Positions 16,315 to 24,559 of a stretch of DNA of 64,000 nucleotides are shown here, in pieces. The position numbers were made by a program, and so were the translations under genes. Source of the stretch: a bacterium (GTDB lineage Bacteria; Methylomirabilota; Methylomirabilia; Methylomirabilales; 2-02-FULL-66-22); assembly GCA_029580855.1 (NCBI GenBank), contig JAKPQH010000254.1:1-64000 (forward strand). Reading direction: 5' to 3'. How positions within the stretch are numbered: position 1 is the first letter of the stretch; each line of letters starts with the position of its first letter. A model generated the notes under the pieces. That model saw nothing but the letters and a program-made list of their open reading frames with translations. It made no database searches and was not told the DNA's origin.

Positions 16315-17838
16315 CTACAAAGATTCCAGGTTGACGACGTTCTGGCCGTACCCGGCCTTTCGAAGCACCGCCCGGATAAGCGGGCTGCAGTATGCGAGCA
16401 GCGCGATCAGCAGCAAGGCCAGCGCGATCGGCCGGCTGTAGAAGACGTCCAAACTTCCGGCGGACAAGACCAGGGCCTGTCGCAGGGATTTCTCGACCAG
16501 CGTCCCGAGGACCATCCCCAGGATGAGCGGCACGGTCGGATACTTCAGCTTCTTCATGGCATAACCGAGGAGACCAAAGCCCACCATCACCCACACCTCG
16601 AACATGCTGTTGTTCACGCTGTACGCGCCGATCGAGGCGAAGATTACGATAAACCCCATGAGGATCGAATAGGGGATCCGTAGCATCGCCACAAACGCGG
16701 GGATCAAGAACATGTTGATCAGCAGGAGAATGACGTTGCCGACATACATGCTCGCGATGAGACCCCAGACCAGATCGGGCTTGGTCGTGAAGAGGAGGGG
16801 GCCCGGACGGATGCCCCACATCATGAAACCGGCGAGCATAACCGCCGTCGTCGCGGACCCCGGCACACCGAGGGCGAGGAGCGGGGCGAACCCACTGATG
16901 GAGGCGGCGTTGTTGGCCGACTCCGGCGCCGCCACCCCGGCGATGTTGCCTCTGCCGAAGGTCTCCGGGTGTTTCGACGCCCGCCGTTCCGCCATATAGG
17001 CGAGGAACGAGGCGGTGGTGATCCCGCCGGCCGGGATGAGGCCGATGAGGAAGCCGATGATGCCGCCGCGGAGGATCGCCCAGCGGCTCTCGACCCACTC
17101 CTGCCACGTCAGGAAGACCTCGCTGAGCTTGAATCTGTCGTGAACCAGGCGGCCGCCCTCAGGCTCCTCGATGCTGTTAAATACCTCCGCCAGGCCGAAG
17201 AGACCGCAGATGATGACGATGAAGTCGATGCCGCCGAGGAGTTGCGGTATGCCGAAGGTAAAGCGGGGCATGCCGCTCACGCCGTCCATGCCGATGGTCG
17301 AGATCAAGACGCCGATGACGGTGGAGATGACGATCTTGAACGGCGAGCCGCTGCCGAATACCGTGAGCAGACCGAAGGCCATGACGCCGAGGGCAAAGTA
17401 TTCCGCCGGACCGAACCGGAGCGCAAAGGCGGCCAACGCCGGGGCGAAGGACATGAGCAGGACGATGGCGGCCGTTCCGGCGATGAACGACCCGATGGCG
17501 GCGATAGAAAGCGCCGCGCCCGCTCGGCCCTTCTGCGCCATGGCGTACCCGTCCACGCAGGTCATGACCGAGGACGACTCCCCCGGGACATTGATCAGGA
17601 TCGAGGTGACGGTCCCGCCGTAGGCGACGCCGTAATAGATGCCGGCGAACATGATGATGGCTGAGGTCGGGTTGAGCGAGAAGGTCAGGGGGAGGAGGAG
17701 CGCGATGGCCGTGGGTGCGCCGATCCCCGGCAAGATGCCGATCATTTGGCCGAAGAGCACGCCCGCGGTGCAGCAGAGGAGATTCTGCCAGGTCAACGCA
17801 ATGGTGAATCCGGTATGGAGATTGTTGAGCAGATCCAT
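16315..17838 (-). CDS. tctA: Tripartite tricarboxylate transporter large membrane subunit TctA
   Basis: The roughly 507-residue product has 11-12 predicted helices and the TctA hallmarks GILPGIGAPTAIALLLPLTF near the N-terminus and the matching PGSATTAVMLAGFMMWG in the second half. TctA forms the transport channel for carboxylates delivered by TctC. The ATG at 17838 starts MDLLNNLHTGF; a GTG at 17856 lies four bases after the tctB stop and is an alternative. The gene is third in tctC-tctB-tctA and precedes the dehydrogenase-like gene. Confidence 0.93.
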   Translation of the reverse strand: MDLLNNLHTGFTIALTWQNLLCCTAGVLFGQMIGILPGIGAPTAIALLLPLTFSLNPTSAIIMFAGIYYGVAYGGTVTSILINVPGESSSVMTCVDGYAMAQKGRAGAALSIAAIGSFIAGTAAIVLLMSFAPALAAFALRFGPAEYFALGVMAFGLLTVFGSGSPFKIVISTVIGVLISTIGMDGVSGMPRFTFGIPQLLGGIDFIVIICGLFGLAEVFNSIEEPEGGRLVHDRFKLSEVFLTWQEWVESRWAILRGGIIGFLIGLIPAGGITTASFLAYMAERRASKHPETFGRGNIAGVAAPESANNAASISGFAPLLALGVPGSATTAVMLAGFMMWGIRPGPLLFTTKPDLVWGLIASMYVGNVILLLINMFLIPAFVAMLRIPYSILMGFIVIFASIGAYSVNNSMFEVWVMVGFGLLGYAMKKLKYPTVPLILGMVLGTLVEKSLRQALVLSAGSLDVFYSRPIALALLLIALLAYCSPLIRAVLRKAGYGQNVVNLESL

Positions 17839-17860
17839 TGACGATGTCGCCCCCACCCCC

Positions 17861-18340
17861 CTACCAGCCGATCACGCCTTTCGGCAGGGGGATACTGAGC
17901 CATTGGCCGAACAGATAATGGATAAAGACGGCCGTCAGGAGCGCGGTGGCTGCGCAGGAAATCCAGCCATGTTTCCCCATGAGGCGCATGCCACCCGCCG
18001 TGATCAAAGCGAGACCGACGGAAAAACCCAAGAACGGTAGGAAGAGAAACACGCCCACGATCAGGCCCAGCACCTGGACGCACTTCACGGTTTCCGGCCG
18101 GAACAATGGTTCCGCGTTGGCCTGGGCCCTGAGATCCGCGATGATGACGGGAACGGCGCAGACCATCAACGCGAGACCCAGCCAGAAGGGCAAAAACCCC
18201 GGCCCCGGGCCGAAATCGCCGGTGTAGGGCAGCGTCGTCCAGGCCAAGACGGTGGTCGCGAGACCGAGCAGGAAAACCGCGACCCCCACCACGATATTCG
18301 CAAGCCGCATTCGCATCCCCCGGAAGAGGCGATCAGCCAT
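17861..18340 (-). CDS. tctB: Tripartite tricarboxylate transporter small membrane subunit TctB
   Basis: This 159-residue protein has four predicted helices and the loop YTGDFGPGPGFLPFWLGLAL, which is typical of TctB (pattern of a G-P-G-x-F-P segment between helices 1 and 2). It accompanies TctA in the inner membrane. The four-base gap to a possible tctA GTG start points to coupled translation. A 13-base inverted repeat lies between it and tctC. Confidence 0.9.
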   Translation of the reverse strand: MADRLFRGMRMRLANIVVGVAVFLLGLATTVLAWTTLPYTGDFGPGPGFLPFWLGLALMVCAVPVIIADLRAQANAEPLFRPETVKCVQVLGLIVGVFLFLPFLGFSVGLALITAGGMRLMGKHGWISCAATALLTAVFIHYLFGQWLSIPLPKGVIGW

Positions 18341-18437
18341 CCGCGGTCAGCGTGCGGCACGGAGCAACAGCGCGGGATCCACGCCGGGCCATCCCGTACG
18401 TTCGCGTCCGCACGAAGCGTCCGTCGCTGACCGCGGA
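18340..18437. repeat. Inverted repeat between tctC and tctB
   Basis: TCCGCGGTCAGCG (18340-18352) and CGCTGACCGCGGA (18425-18437) are perfect 13-base inverted arms about 72 bases apart. The GGTCAGCG word recurs in the gap at 28028-28097. As in the other importer operons it separates the binding-protein gene from the membrane genes. Confidence 0.65.
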
Positions 18438-18460
18438 CGGCCGGAAGCCGCCGTCCCATG

Positions 18461-19450
18461 CTACTTGATCAACCCCAGGCTCTTGAGCGTCTCCTCGAAG
18501 ATCACCTCGCTGTCGGCGACGGTTTTGGTGAAATCCTTGCTGCCCTGCCATCCCGGGCTCAAGATGTATTTCGAGAGATAAAGGTCCTTCCAGGCCTTGG
18601 TGTCGTTGAGCTTTTTCAGCAGGTTCTCATGGTGGGCGATCACTTCGGCGGGGAGTCCCGGCGGCGCGACGACGCCGCGGTAAAACTTGAACACAACATC
18701 CAGACCGTTTTCCCGGAAGGTGGGAATGTCCTTGAACTGCTGGACACGATTTTCCTGGGCGACCACCAGTGGGATGACCATCTTGGCCTCTTGCTGGGCC
18801 ACGAATTCCGGGGGGTTGGCCCAGATCATATCCACATGGCCGCCCAGCAAAGCGGTGATCGCCTCCCCCCCGCTGTTGAACTGCACAAACCGCATCTTGA
18901 CGCCGGCAGCTTTTTCGAACAAACGGCTGCAGACCCGGTCGGCCTGATCCGCCCCGGCGATCGATAGGGCGTTCTCCTTTTTCTTGGCTTCGGCCACGAT
19001 ATCCTTGATGGATTTGAACCGGGAATCGCTCTTCACGACGATCATCTGCTCATCCAGGGCAAGCTGGGCAATCATCGTCAGATCCCGAATGGTCGCGGCG
19101 CCCTTCCCGGCCACGAGCAAGCCGGCCACCGACGCGGGGTTGAAGACCAGGAGGGTGTGGGTGTCCCCCTTCATCTGGGACACCTGCGTGGTACCGATGG
19201 CGCTTCCTCCGCCCGGAATGTTCTGGACGACCATCGGCTGGGACGACAGTTTCTCGCTCGCAACAATCTGGGCGATGGTTCGGGCCATGATATCGCTGCC
19301 GCCGCCCGGCGCGGCGGCCGCAATCATCTGAATCGGCTTGGTGGGCGCAAACTCTCCGGCCTCCGCTGGAACGCCAAGGAAGCATACCGCCGTGGCCAGT
19401 GCGAGAACTGTCAAGTCTCCGACCTTGCGACCGAACGCAGCGTTTCTCAT
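18461..19450 (-). CDS. tctC: Tripartite tricarboxylate transporter substrate-binding protein TctC
   Basis: The 329-residue protein starts with a signal peptide (about residues 1-31) and shows the TctC patterns APGGGSDIMARTIAQ and NIPGGGSAIGT near the N-terminus and GLPAEVIAHHENLLKK toward the C-terminus. It binds a carboxylate or related compound in the periplasm. The ATG has AAGGAG seven bases upstream; the frame extends farther upstream without a credible start. The companion genes are tctB, tctA and a glutamate-dehydrogenase-like gene, suggesting a dicarboxylate or amino-acid-derived substrate. Confidence 0.92.
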   Translation of the reverse strand: MRNAAFGRKVGDLTVLALATAVCFLGVPAEAGEFAPTKPIQMIAAAAPGGGSDIMARTIAQIVASEKLSSQPMVVQNIPGGGSAIGTTQVSQMKGDTHTLLVFNPASVAGLLVAGKGAATIRDLTMIAQLALDEQMIVVKSDSRFKSIKDIVAEAKKKENALSIAGADQADRVCSRLFEKAAGVKMRFVQFNSGGEAITALLGGHVDMIWANPPEFVAQQEAKMVIPLVVAQENRVQQFKDIPTFRENGLDVVFKFYRGVVAPPGLPAEVIAHHENLLKKLNDTKAWKDLYLSKYILSPGWQGSKDFTKTVADSEVIFEETLKSLGLIK

Positions 19451-19756
19451 GTCAACTCTCCTTCTTTCATCCACAGGGACCATGTTTCCGAAGGCAGCGC
19501 GGATCGCGTTCCGTCGGATCTGTGCGGGGTAGAACTGAACTCGCCGTGCGCCACGCGCCGGTGCCTCCGGAAAAAACGAGCCGGGCGACGGTTTGGGGGC
19601 AACGACCTTGGGGCGCGGGAGGCACGGAGAAGGCGGAAAACCCACGACGCCCCTCAAGGATGGGCGGGAGACTACCGCTTCTCCGGTGGGCGCGTCAAGC
19701 CGCGAATGATATTTGGGACGGCGCCGAAGCCGCCAGGCGAGGCGCGCTGCGTGGTT
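19451..19756. other. Gene-free upstream region of tctC
   Basis: No supported gene. It presumably contains the tctCBA promoter, but I see no confident -35/-10 pair on the minus strand. Confidence 0.45.
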
Positions 19757-19786
19757 TTGACTCTACTTCCACGCATGCCGTAATAT
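19757..19786 (+). promoter_or_regulatory. Promoter of the broken antitoxin gene
   Basis: TTGACT (19757-19762) and TAATAT (19781-19786) are 18 bases apart and about 40 bases upstream of the ATG at 19824. The local sequence is noticeably A/T-richer than its surroundings. Confidence 0.45.
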
Positions 19787-19823
19787 AACGACACCATAGA
19801 TATCCCCCATCAGCGGAGGTGGA

Positions 19824-20000
19824 ATGGGGAAGGCCAACTTCATTCTTGACGAGGACGTGAGGCAGGAGTTGAATGCGCTTGTGCCCCCGGAAGCGAAGCC
19901 GGCTTGTCAACGAAGCTCTCCAGCGCGAACTCCTCCGCAGGCGGCGCGAGGTGATGGAAACCCTTCTGGGCGAACGTTTCGAGGAAGCGCGGCTGGATTC
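19824..20000 (+). pseudogene. Ribbon-helix-helix antitoxin-like gene, frameshifted
   Basis: An ATG preceded by CGGAGGTGGA starts MGKANFILDEDVRQELNALVP, the beta-strand and first helix of a ribbon-helix-helix antitoxin. The expected continuation is in another frame: RKRSRLVNEALQRELLRRRR, the second helix with the usual GKRS-x-L-x-NEAL pattern, then REVMETL. The frame changes within CCCCCGGAAG at about 19888. No toxin gene follows. It is best seen as the remnant of a toxin-antitoxin module; a sequencing error in the C-run is the alternative. Confidence 0.55.
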
Positions 20001-20373
20001 GGCATACTGTTTGGAGCGCGCTCCGGTTCGCGGCGGAGATGACGGGTGTCTCGTTTTGCGATGCTGTGCGCCATGTGCTGGCTATCCGGACCGCGGGGGT
20101 CCTCCTGAGGGCGGATCGGAAATCCGCGGGTCGGGCAACGCAGAGAGCCCACGTCATGCACGTCGCCCATTGGAATCTGCCGGCCTGTGGGCCTTTCTCC
20201 GCGACGTCCGCACCCCGGGGACGACGGCCCCTGCGGTACCGGCCGCGACAGATACGGGCACCTTGCCGCTTGTGTCTTTGCCGGACCTGGGTTAGTCTGC
20301 GATGATCCCTGGTGGACGCACCGCCGCTACGGCGCCGGGTCGTCGCGGGCCATGCACCCGAAAGGAGGAGGCC
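20001..20373. other. Gene-free region after the antitoxin remnant
   Basis: No intact gene is supported. A toxin would be expected here if the antitoxin module were complete, but I see no PIN, RelE or MazF pattern. Confidence 0.4.
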
Positions 20374-20766
20374 ATGGTGAAGATCGAGCCGTACTGCGCA
20401 ACGAGCGTATTCAATCCGTCGGCGTATTCCCAGGCTGTGAAGGTCACCGGCGCGCAGACCATCCTGTTCCTGTCCGGGCAGGTGGCCTACGACGACAAGG
20501 GGGGGCCGGCGCACCGCGGAGACATCGTGGGGCAGGCCCGCGAGGTGTTCCGGGCCATCAAGGCGCAGGTGGAGGAGGGCGGCGGGACGCTGGCGAACGT
20601 CGTCAAGCTGAACACGTATCTGACCGACATCCGGCACCGCGCGGACATCGTGCCGGTCCGGGAGGAGTTCTTTGGGAAGAAGCTGCCGGCCTCCACGCTG
20701 GTCGCGGTTGCGGCGCTCGCCCACCCGGATTGGCTGATCGAGGTGGAGGCGATCGCGGTCGTGTGA
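20374..20766 (+). CDS. RidA/YjgF-family protein lacking the catalytic arginine
   Basis: The 130-residue protein has the family layout: ILFLSGQVAYD near the start, NVVKLNTYLTDI in the middle and WLIEVEAIAVV at the end. Typical RidA enzymes hydrolyse reactive imines using the arginine of a PAR-T motif; here the motif is LPASTLVAVAALAHP with serine in place of the arginine. Such proteins belong to Rid subfamilies without the standard deaminase activity, and their role is unclear. A strong ribosome binding site (AAAGGAGGAGG) precedes the ATG. It leads a same-strand run with the PurN-like and UxaE-like genes, though word-repeat DNA separates them. Confidence 0.85.
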   Translation: MVKIEPYCATSVFNPSAYSQAVKVTGAQTILFLSGQVAYDDKGGPAHRGDIVGQAREVFRAIKAQVEEGGGTLANVVKLNTYLTDIRHRADIVPVREEFFGKKLPASTLVAVAALAHPDWLIEVEAIAVV

Positions 20767-20767
20767 C

Positions 20768-20874
20768 GGCAATTGGGCAATTAGGCGACTCGGCAACTGG
20801 GTGACTCGGCAATTCGGCGATTGGGCAGGGCCGAAAATACTGCAGGCAGCGGGCGGCAGGTAGCGAGCGGCTAG
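20768..20874. repeat. Short-word repeat tract (GGCAATTGGGC type)
   Basis: Variants of a nine- to ten-base word recur head to tail: GGCAATTGGGCAATT, then GGCGACTC, GGCAACTGGGTGACTC, GGCAATTC and GGCGATTGGGC, followed by a GGCAGCGGGCGGCAGGTAGC block. It fills the gap between the RidA-like and PurN-like genes. Confidence 0.6.
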
Positions 20875-20885
20875 AGAAGTTGGCG

Positions 20886-21497
20886 GTGAGCACGGAGATG
20901 CCGACTCTGCGTCTGGGGTTCCTGGCGTCGCACGGGGGTAGCAACATGCAGGCGATCATCGACGCCTGCAAGCAGGGACGGCTGGATGCCGCGCCGTGCG
21001 TGGCGATCAGCAACAACTCCGAGTCCATGGCGCTGCAACGGGCGCGGAGGGCGGGGATTCCCGCGTACCACGTCAGCGCCGTGACGCATCCGGGTGCCGA
21101 AGAGGACCGCGAGATCCTGCGTGTTCTGCGGCGGCACGGCGTGGACACTGTGGTCCTCGCCGGATACATGAAGCGGATCGGCCCGGAAACGTTGGGCGCG
21201 TATCGCGGGCGGATCCTGAACATCCACCCGGCCCTCCTGCCGAAGTACGGCGGCCGGGGGATGTACGGGAAACGCGTGCACGAGGCCGTGCTGAGCGCCG
21301 GCGAAAGAGTCACCGGGGTGACCGTCCACGTCGTCGACGAGCTGTACGACCACGGGCGGATCCTCGCCCAGTGCGACGTACCGGTGCGCGAGCGAGATAC
21401 GGCGGAGGCGCTGGCCGAGCGCGTCCTGCGCGAAGAGCACCGGCTGTACCCGGACACGCTGCGTCGCATCGCCGCAGGGGAGATCGTGCTGGATTGA
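20886..21497 (+). CDS. purN: Phosphoribosylglycinamide formyltransferase-like protein (PurN family)
   Basis: The protein has the formyltransferase motifs: ASHGGSNMQAI (substrate phosphate loop), ILNIHPALLPKYGG with the catalytic Asn and His, and TVHVVDELYDHGRI with the catalytic Asp. PurN uses 10-formyl-tetrahydrofolate to make FGAR in purine synthesis. GTG at 20886 is chosen because of the AGAGAAG upstream; ATG at 20898 also fits. No other purine gene is nearby, and the loop MYGKRVHEAVL matches the normal enzyme, so genuine PurN is the simplest call. Confidence 0.85.
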   Translation: MSTEMPTLRLGFLASHGGSNMQAIIDACKQGRLDAAPCVAISNNSESMALQRARRAGIPAYHVSAVTHPGAEEDREILRVLRRHGVDTVVLAGYMKRIGPETLGAYRGRILNIHPALLPKYGGRGMYGKRVHEAVLSAGERVTGVTVHVVDELYDHGRILAQCDVPVRERDTAEALAERVLREEHRLYPDTLRRIAAGEIVLD

Positions 21498-21552
21498 ATG
21501 CCCGACTGTAGGTTTGCCGAACCCGACGGATTCCCCGACACAGGAGCCAACG

Positions 21553-23490
21553 ATGAGCATCGACGCGGCATCGCCAGCCTGCAATCCCGGTTTTCTGGAC
21601 ACCTTGACGTGGAACGCGCCGCGCGCCGCGCGTCTGGGACACCAGGCGTTAAGCGACGACCGGTTTACGCCGCTGGTCGGGGCCGTGGCGGCCGGATACC
21701 CGGCGACCGCGGGGGGCCTGGACCGGCGGATCCGGCGCGCCTCCAGCGCGCCGCTCACCCTGGTCCCGGCGTCGGCCTGCGCGCATCCGCGGTCCGGTCT
21801 CTGGCTTGTGGGAATCCTCGAGGACGGCCAGCACGTGTTCGTGGCCGTGAGCCCCGGCGCGGCCGCGGCGCCCGCGGGCTTCGGCCACGCGCTGTGCGAG
21901 CGCCGGATCGCCGCGGGCGGTCACTCGGCGGCCGTGCGCCTCTTTCCCGTGGACCTGCTGCGGCTGCGCGCGTTCCTGGAGACCGTCGCTCCGGCCTACA
22001 TCCCGGCTTCGCCCGATCGTCCCGGTCTGGGGATCGGGTGCCGGATGGGGGTCCTGGACGTGCCGGTCGCGCTGCAGGCGGTCCGGCGGTTCGGACTCTG
22101 CGCCTCCGTGATTCAAAGCTCGGTGTACCGGGAGCTGGCGCCGCTGGCGGATCTCACGAAGCTCCCGTTGCCCCAGATCGACCTGCCGGGCGTCGGCCTG
22201 GTGCCGTTGGGCCACACGGGAATGTCCATCACCGGCCAGTTCTTGGCTATGACGATGGCACGGGTGAAGCTCGGCGATCCTACGCCCATCGTGGTTGACG
22301 CGGATCACCTGCCCTTGCGCGCGGCCTCGGGGGCGGGGCGGCAGCTGGCGCGCCGGCTCATCCGGGAGGCCGCGGACCGCAGTCTCTTCACGCTGGACCC
22401 CCACTTCTGCTTCTACGGGGGCGACGCGCGGCTCATGCGCGCCGTCCCGGAAGGCCGGGGGGCGGATGTGGACGCGGCGTTCCGGAAGCGATTCTCCCCC
22501 GGGAAGCGGCGAGATCTGGCGGCGCGGTATGTCGGCAAGCGCTTCCGGGTCCCGGATCCCGCAGGCAGGAAGGATCACGTCATCGTCATGAGCGCCGCCG
22601 AGCTTGCCGACTGTGCCGTGCGATTTCAGGAGCCCCTGGACGCCATCCAGGACGCCTGCGCGGAGATCCGGAGGGTCAAGGGCGAGGCGCCGTATGCCAT
22701 CGAGGTGTCGGTGGACGAGGTGCCCGGCATGAGCGAGCCGCACCACTTCTACTATCTGTGCGCGGAGCTCGCGCGTCGGAACATCCGGGCGTTCTCCCTG
22801 GCGCCCGGCCTGGGCTTCAGCAAGCTGGACGTAGACGTGCAGGATCCCGAAGGAGCCTTCGCCACCCGGGTCCGGATCCTGGCCGGGATCAGCAAGCACT
22901 TCGGCGCCGTGATGGGGATTCACTCCGGAGACGGCAAGAGCATCTCGACGCGACGCATCCTCGCCAAAGCCACCGGCGGCAGCTTCTGGTACAAGATCTC
23001 CCCCGACCGGCAGCGAAACTTCTTCCGGTCGCTCGGCGCGAGTCCGGCGGGGTCCGTGGGGCGGCAACTCTTCCAGGAGGTGTATCGGAGCGCCCTGAGC
23101 CGCGTGGTCGCCCTGGCGGGAAGCCATGCGGAGGAGACCGCCCGGGTGGCCCGTCAGACGCTGGAGGCCGTGGCGAAGGGAAAGGCCCTGTCGCGCGGGA
23201 CGGCGCGAGAGATCGCGGGACTCGTGAGCGGCGCGCCGCCCGCGCGTTCTGCGGGCTGGCAGACGCTGGCGAAGCGGGTGGCCGCGGCCTCCGCCCGCCA
23301 GATTCCCGGAGACCCCGGGGATCTCATCGTCCACGACTACGCGTTTGCCACGGTGAGCGAGCGGGACGCGCGCGGACGATTCCGGCTGCGCGGGCGCTTC
23401 TTCTCGCTCCCGGAGTCGGCGCTGGCCGTCTACCACCGGCTGGATGCTGTCTATCTGGGCAACCTCGTCCGGTCGCTCCGGCTCGCGTGA
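21553..23490 (+). CDS. Tagaturonate epimerase (UxaE)-like protein
   Basis: The C-terminal two thirds follow UxaE of Thermotoga (compared from memory): VVDADHLPLR with acidic and histidine metal-ligand candidates, SLFTLDPH, the block IEVSVDEVPG, FGAVMGIHSGDGKSIST and AKATGGSFWYKIS. UxaE interconverts tagaturonate and fructuronate in hexuronate breakdown. At about 645 residues this protein is clearly longer than the roughly 480-residue family type; the extra part is an N-terminal domain (residues 1 to about 160) that I do not recognise. The ATG has AGGAG six bases before it. The UDP-sugar epimerase gene follows, but no other uronate genes are present, so the substrate may differ. Confidence 0.7.
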   Translation: MSIDAASPACNPGFLDTLTWNAPRAARLGHQALSDDRFTPLVGAVAAGYPATAGGLDRRIRRASSAPLTLVPASACAHPRSGLWLVGILEDGQHVFVAVSPGAAAAPAGFGHALCERRIAAGGHSAAVRLFPVDLLRLRAFLETVAPAYIPASPDRPGLGIGCRMGVLDVPVALQAVRRFGLCASVIQSSVYRELAPLADLTKLPLPQIDLPGVGLVPLGHTGMSITGQFLAMTMARVKLGDPTPIVVDADHLPLRAASGAGRQLARRLIREAADRSLFTLDPHFCFYGGDARLMRAVPEGRGADVDAAFRKRFSPGKRRDLAARYVGKRFRVPDPAGRKDHVIVMSAAELADCAVRFQEPLDAIQDACAEIRRVKGEAPYAIEVSVDEVPGMSEPHHFYYLCAELARRNIRAFSLAPGLGFSKLDVDVQDPEGAFATRVRILAGISKHFGAVMGIHSGDGKSISTRRILAKATGGSFWYKISPDRQRNFFRSLGASPAGSVGRQLFQEVYRSALSRVVALAGSHAEETARVARQTLEAVAKGKALSRGTAREIAGLVSGAPPARSAGWQTLAKRVAAASARQIPGDPGDLIVHDYAFATVSERDARGRFRLRGRFFSLPESALAVYHRLDAVYLGNLVRSLRLA

Positions 23491-23551
23491 CCGCGGGCTC
23501 GGCGCGGTGTCGTCATCGAACACAGATCGAACCCAGGAGGTCGGATCTTCC

Positions 23552-24499
23552 ATGCGCATTCTCATCACGGGTGGGGCGGGATTCATCGGGTCACACGTGG
23601 CGGACGCGTTCCTGGCCGCAGGTCACGACGTCGGGGTGCTCGACGACCTGTCCAGCGGGAGCAACGACAACCTGGATCCGCGCGCCCGGTTCTGGCGCGC
23701 GGACATCCGGGACCCCGCCGTTGATGCGATCCTCGGCGAGTTTCAGCCGGAGATCGTCAGCCACCACGCCGCGCAGATGAGCGTGGGGGTCTCGGTGCGC
23801 GAGCCAAAACGCGACGCCGATATCAACATCCTGGGGGCCCTCAACCTGCTGGAGGCGGCGACACGGCACGGCGTGCGGAGGGTGCTCTTCGCCTCCACCG
23901 GGGGCGCGATGTACGGGGACCGGGCCGTCCCCCCCACCCCGGAAACCGTGAACCCCGAACCGGTAAGCCCCTACGGGGTGGCCAAGCTGGCCGTGGAGCG
24001 GTACCTGTACGCCTTTCAAGTCATGCACGGCCTGGAGGCGGTCGTCCTGCGCTACGCCAACGTCTACGGCCCCCGGCAGAACCCCCACGGCGAGGCGGGG
24101 GTGATCGCCATCTTCTCCCGCGCCATCGTGGCCGACCGATCGTTTACGATCAACGGCGACGGCGGACAGACCCGGGACTACACCTACGTCGGGGATGTCG
24201 TCCAAGCCGTCGTCCTGGCCGCGGCCCTCCCGGTGGGGGACCGGATGCCCATCCTGAACATCGGCACCGGGGCGGAGACGTCCGTCAACGACCTGGTCGC
24301 CACACTCCAGGATCTCGCCGGTCGACCGCTGCGGTTCCAGCACGGCCCCGCCAAGCCCGGAGAGCAGCGCCGGAGCGCCCTGGACGCCGGTCTCGCCCGG
24401 AGCGTCCTCGGCTGGCAACCGACGGTGGACGTGCGGGTCGGACTGGGCAAAACGCTTCAATGGTTCCGCGAGCGCCCCGGGACATCCACGGGAACGTAA
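23552..24499 (+). CDS. NAD-dependent UDP-sugar epimerase (GalE-like extended SDR)
   Basis: The 315-residue protein starts MRILITGGAGFIGSHV (NAD-binding GxxGxxG) and has the catalytic YxxxK in SPYGVAKLAVE with the preceding STGG serine/threonine. RYANVYGPRQNPHGEAGV and GDGGQTRDYTYVGDVV are typical of UDP-glucose or UDP-glucuronate 4-epimerases. AGGAGG lies about 11 bases before the ATG. It is separated from the main sugar-nucleotide cluster at 31311 by several unrelated genes. Confidence 0.88.
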   Translation: MRILITGGAGFIGSHVADAFLAAGHDVGVLDDLSSGSNDNLDPRARFWRADIRDPAVDAILGEFQPEIVSHHAAQMSVGVSVREPKRDADINILGALNLLEAATRHGVRRVLFASTGGAMYGDRAVPPTPETVNPEPVSPYGVAKLAVERYLYAFQVMHGLEAVVLRYANVYGPRQNPHGEAGVIAIFSRAIVADRSFTINGDGGQTRDYTYVGDVVQAVVLAAALPVGDRMPILNIGTGAETSVNDLVATLQDLAGRPLRFQHGPAKPGEQRRSALDAGLARSVLGWQPTVDVRVGLGKTLQWFRERPGTSTGT

Positions 24500-24559
24500 G
24501 CCCGGGACGGAATTTTTTGAGATTCGCGTGCGGCTGTGTACGAGGGAAGGAGAGTGGCG

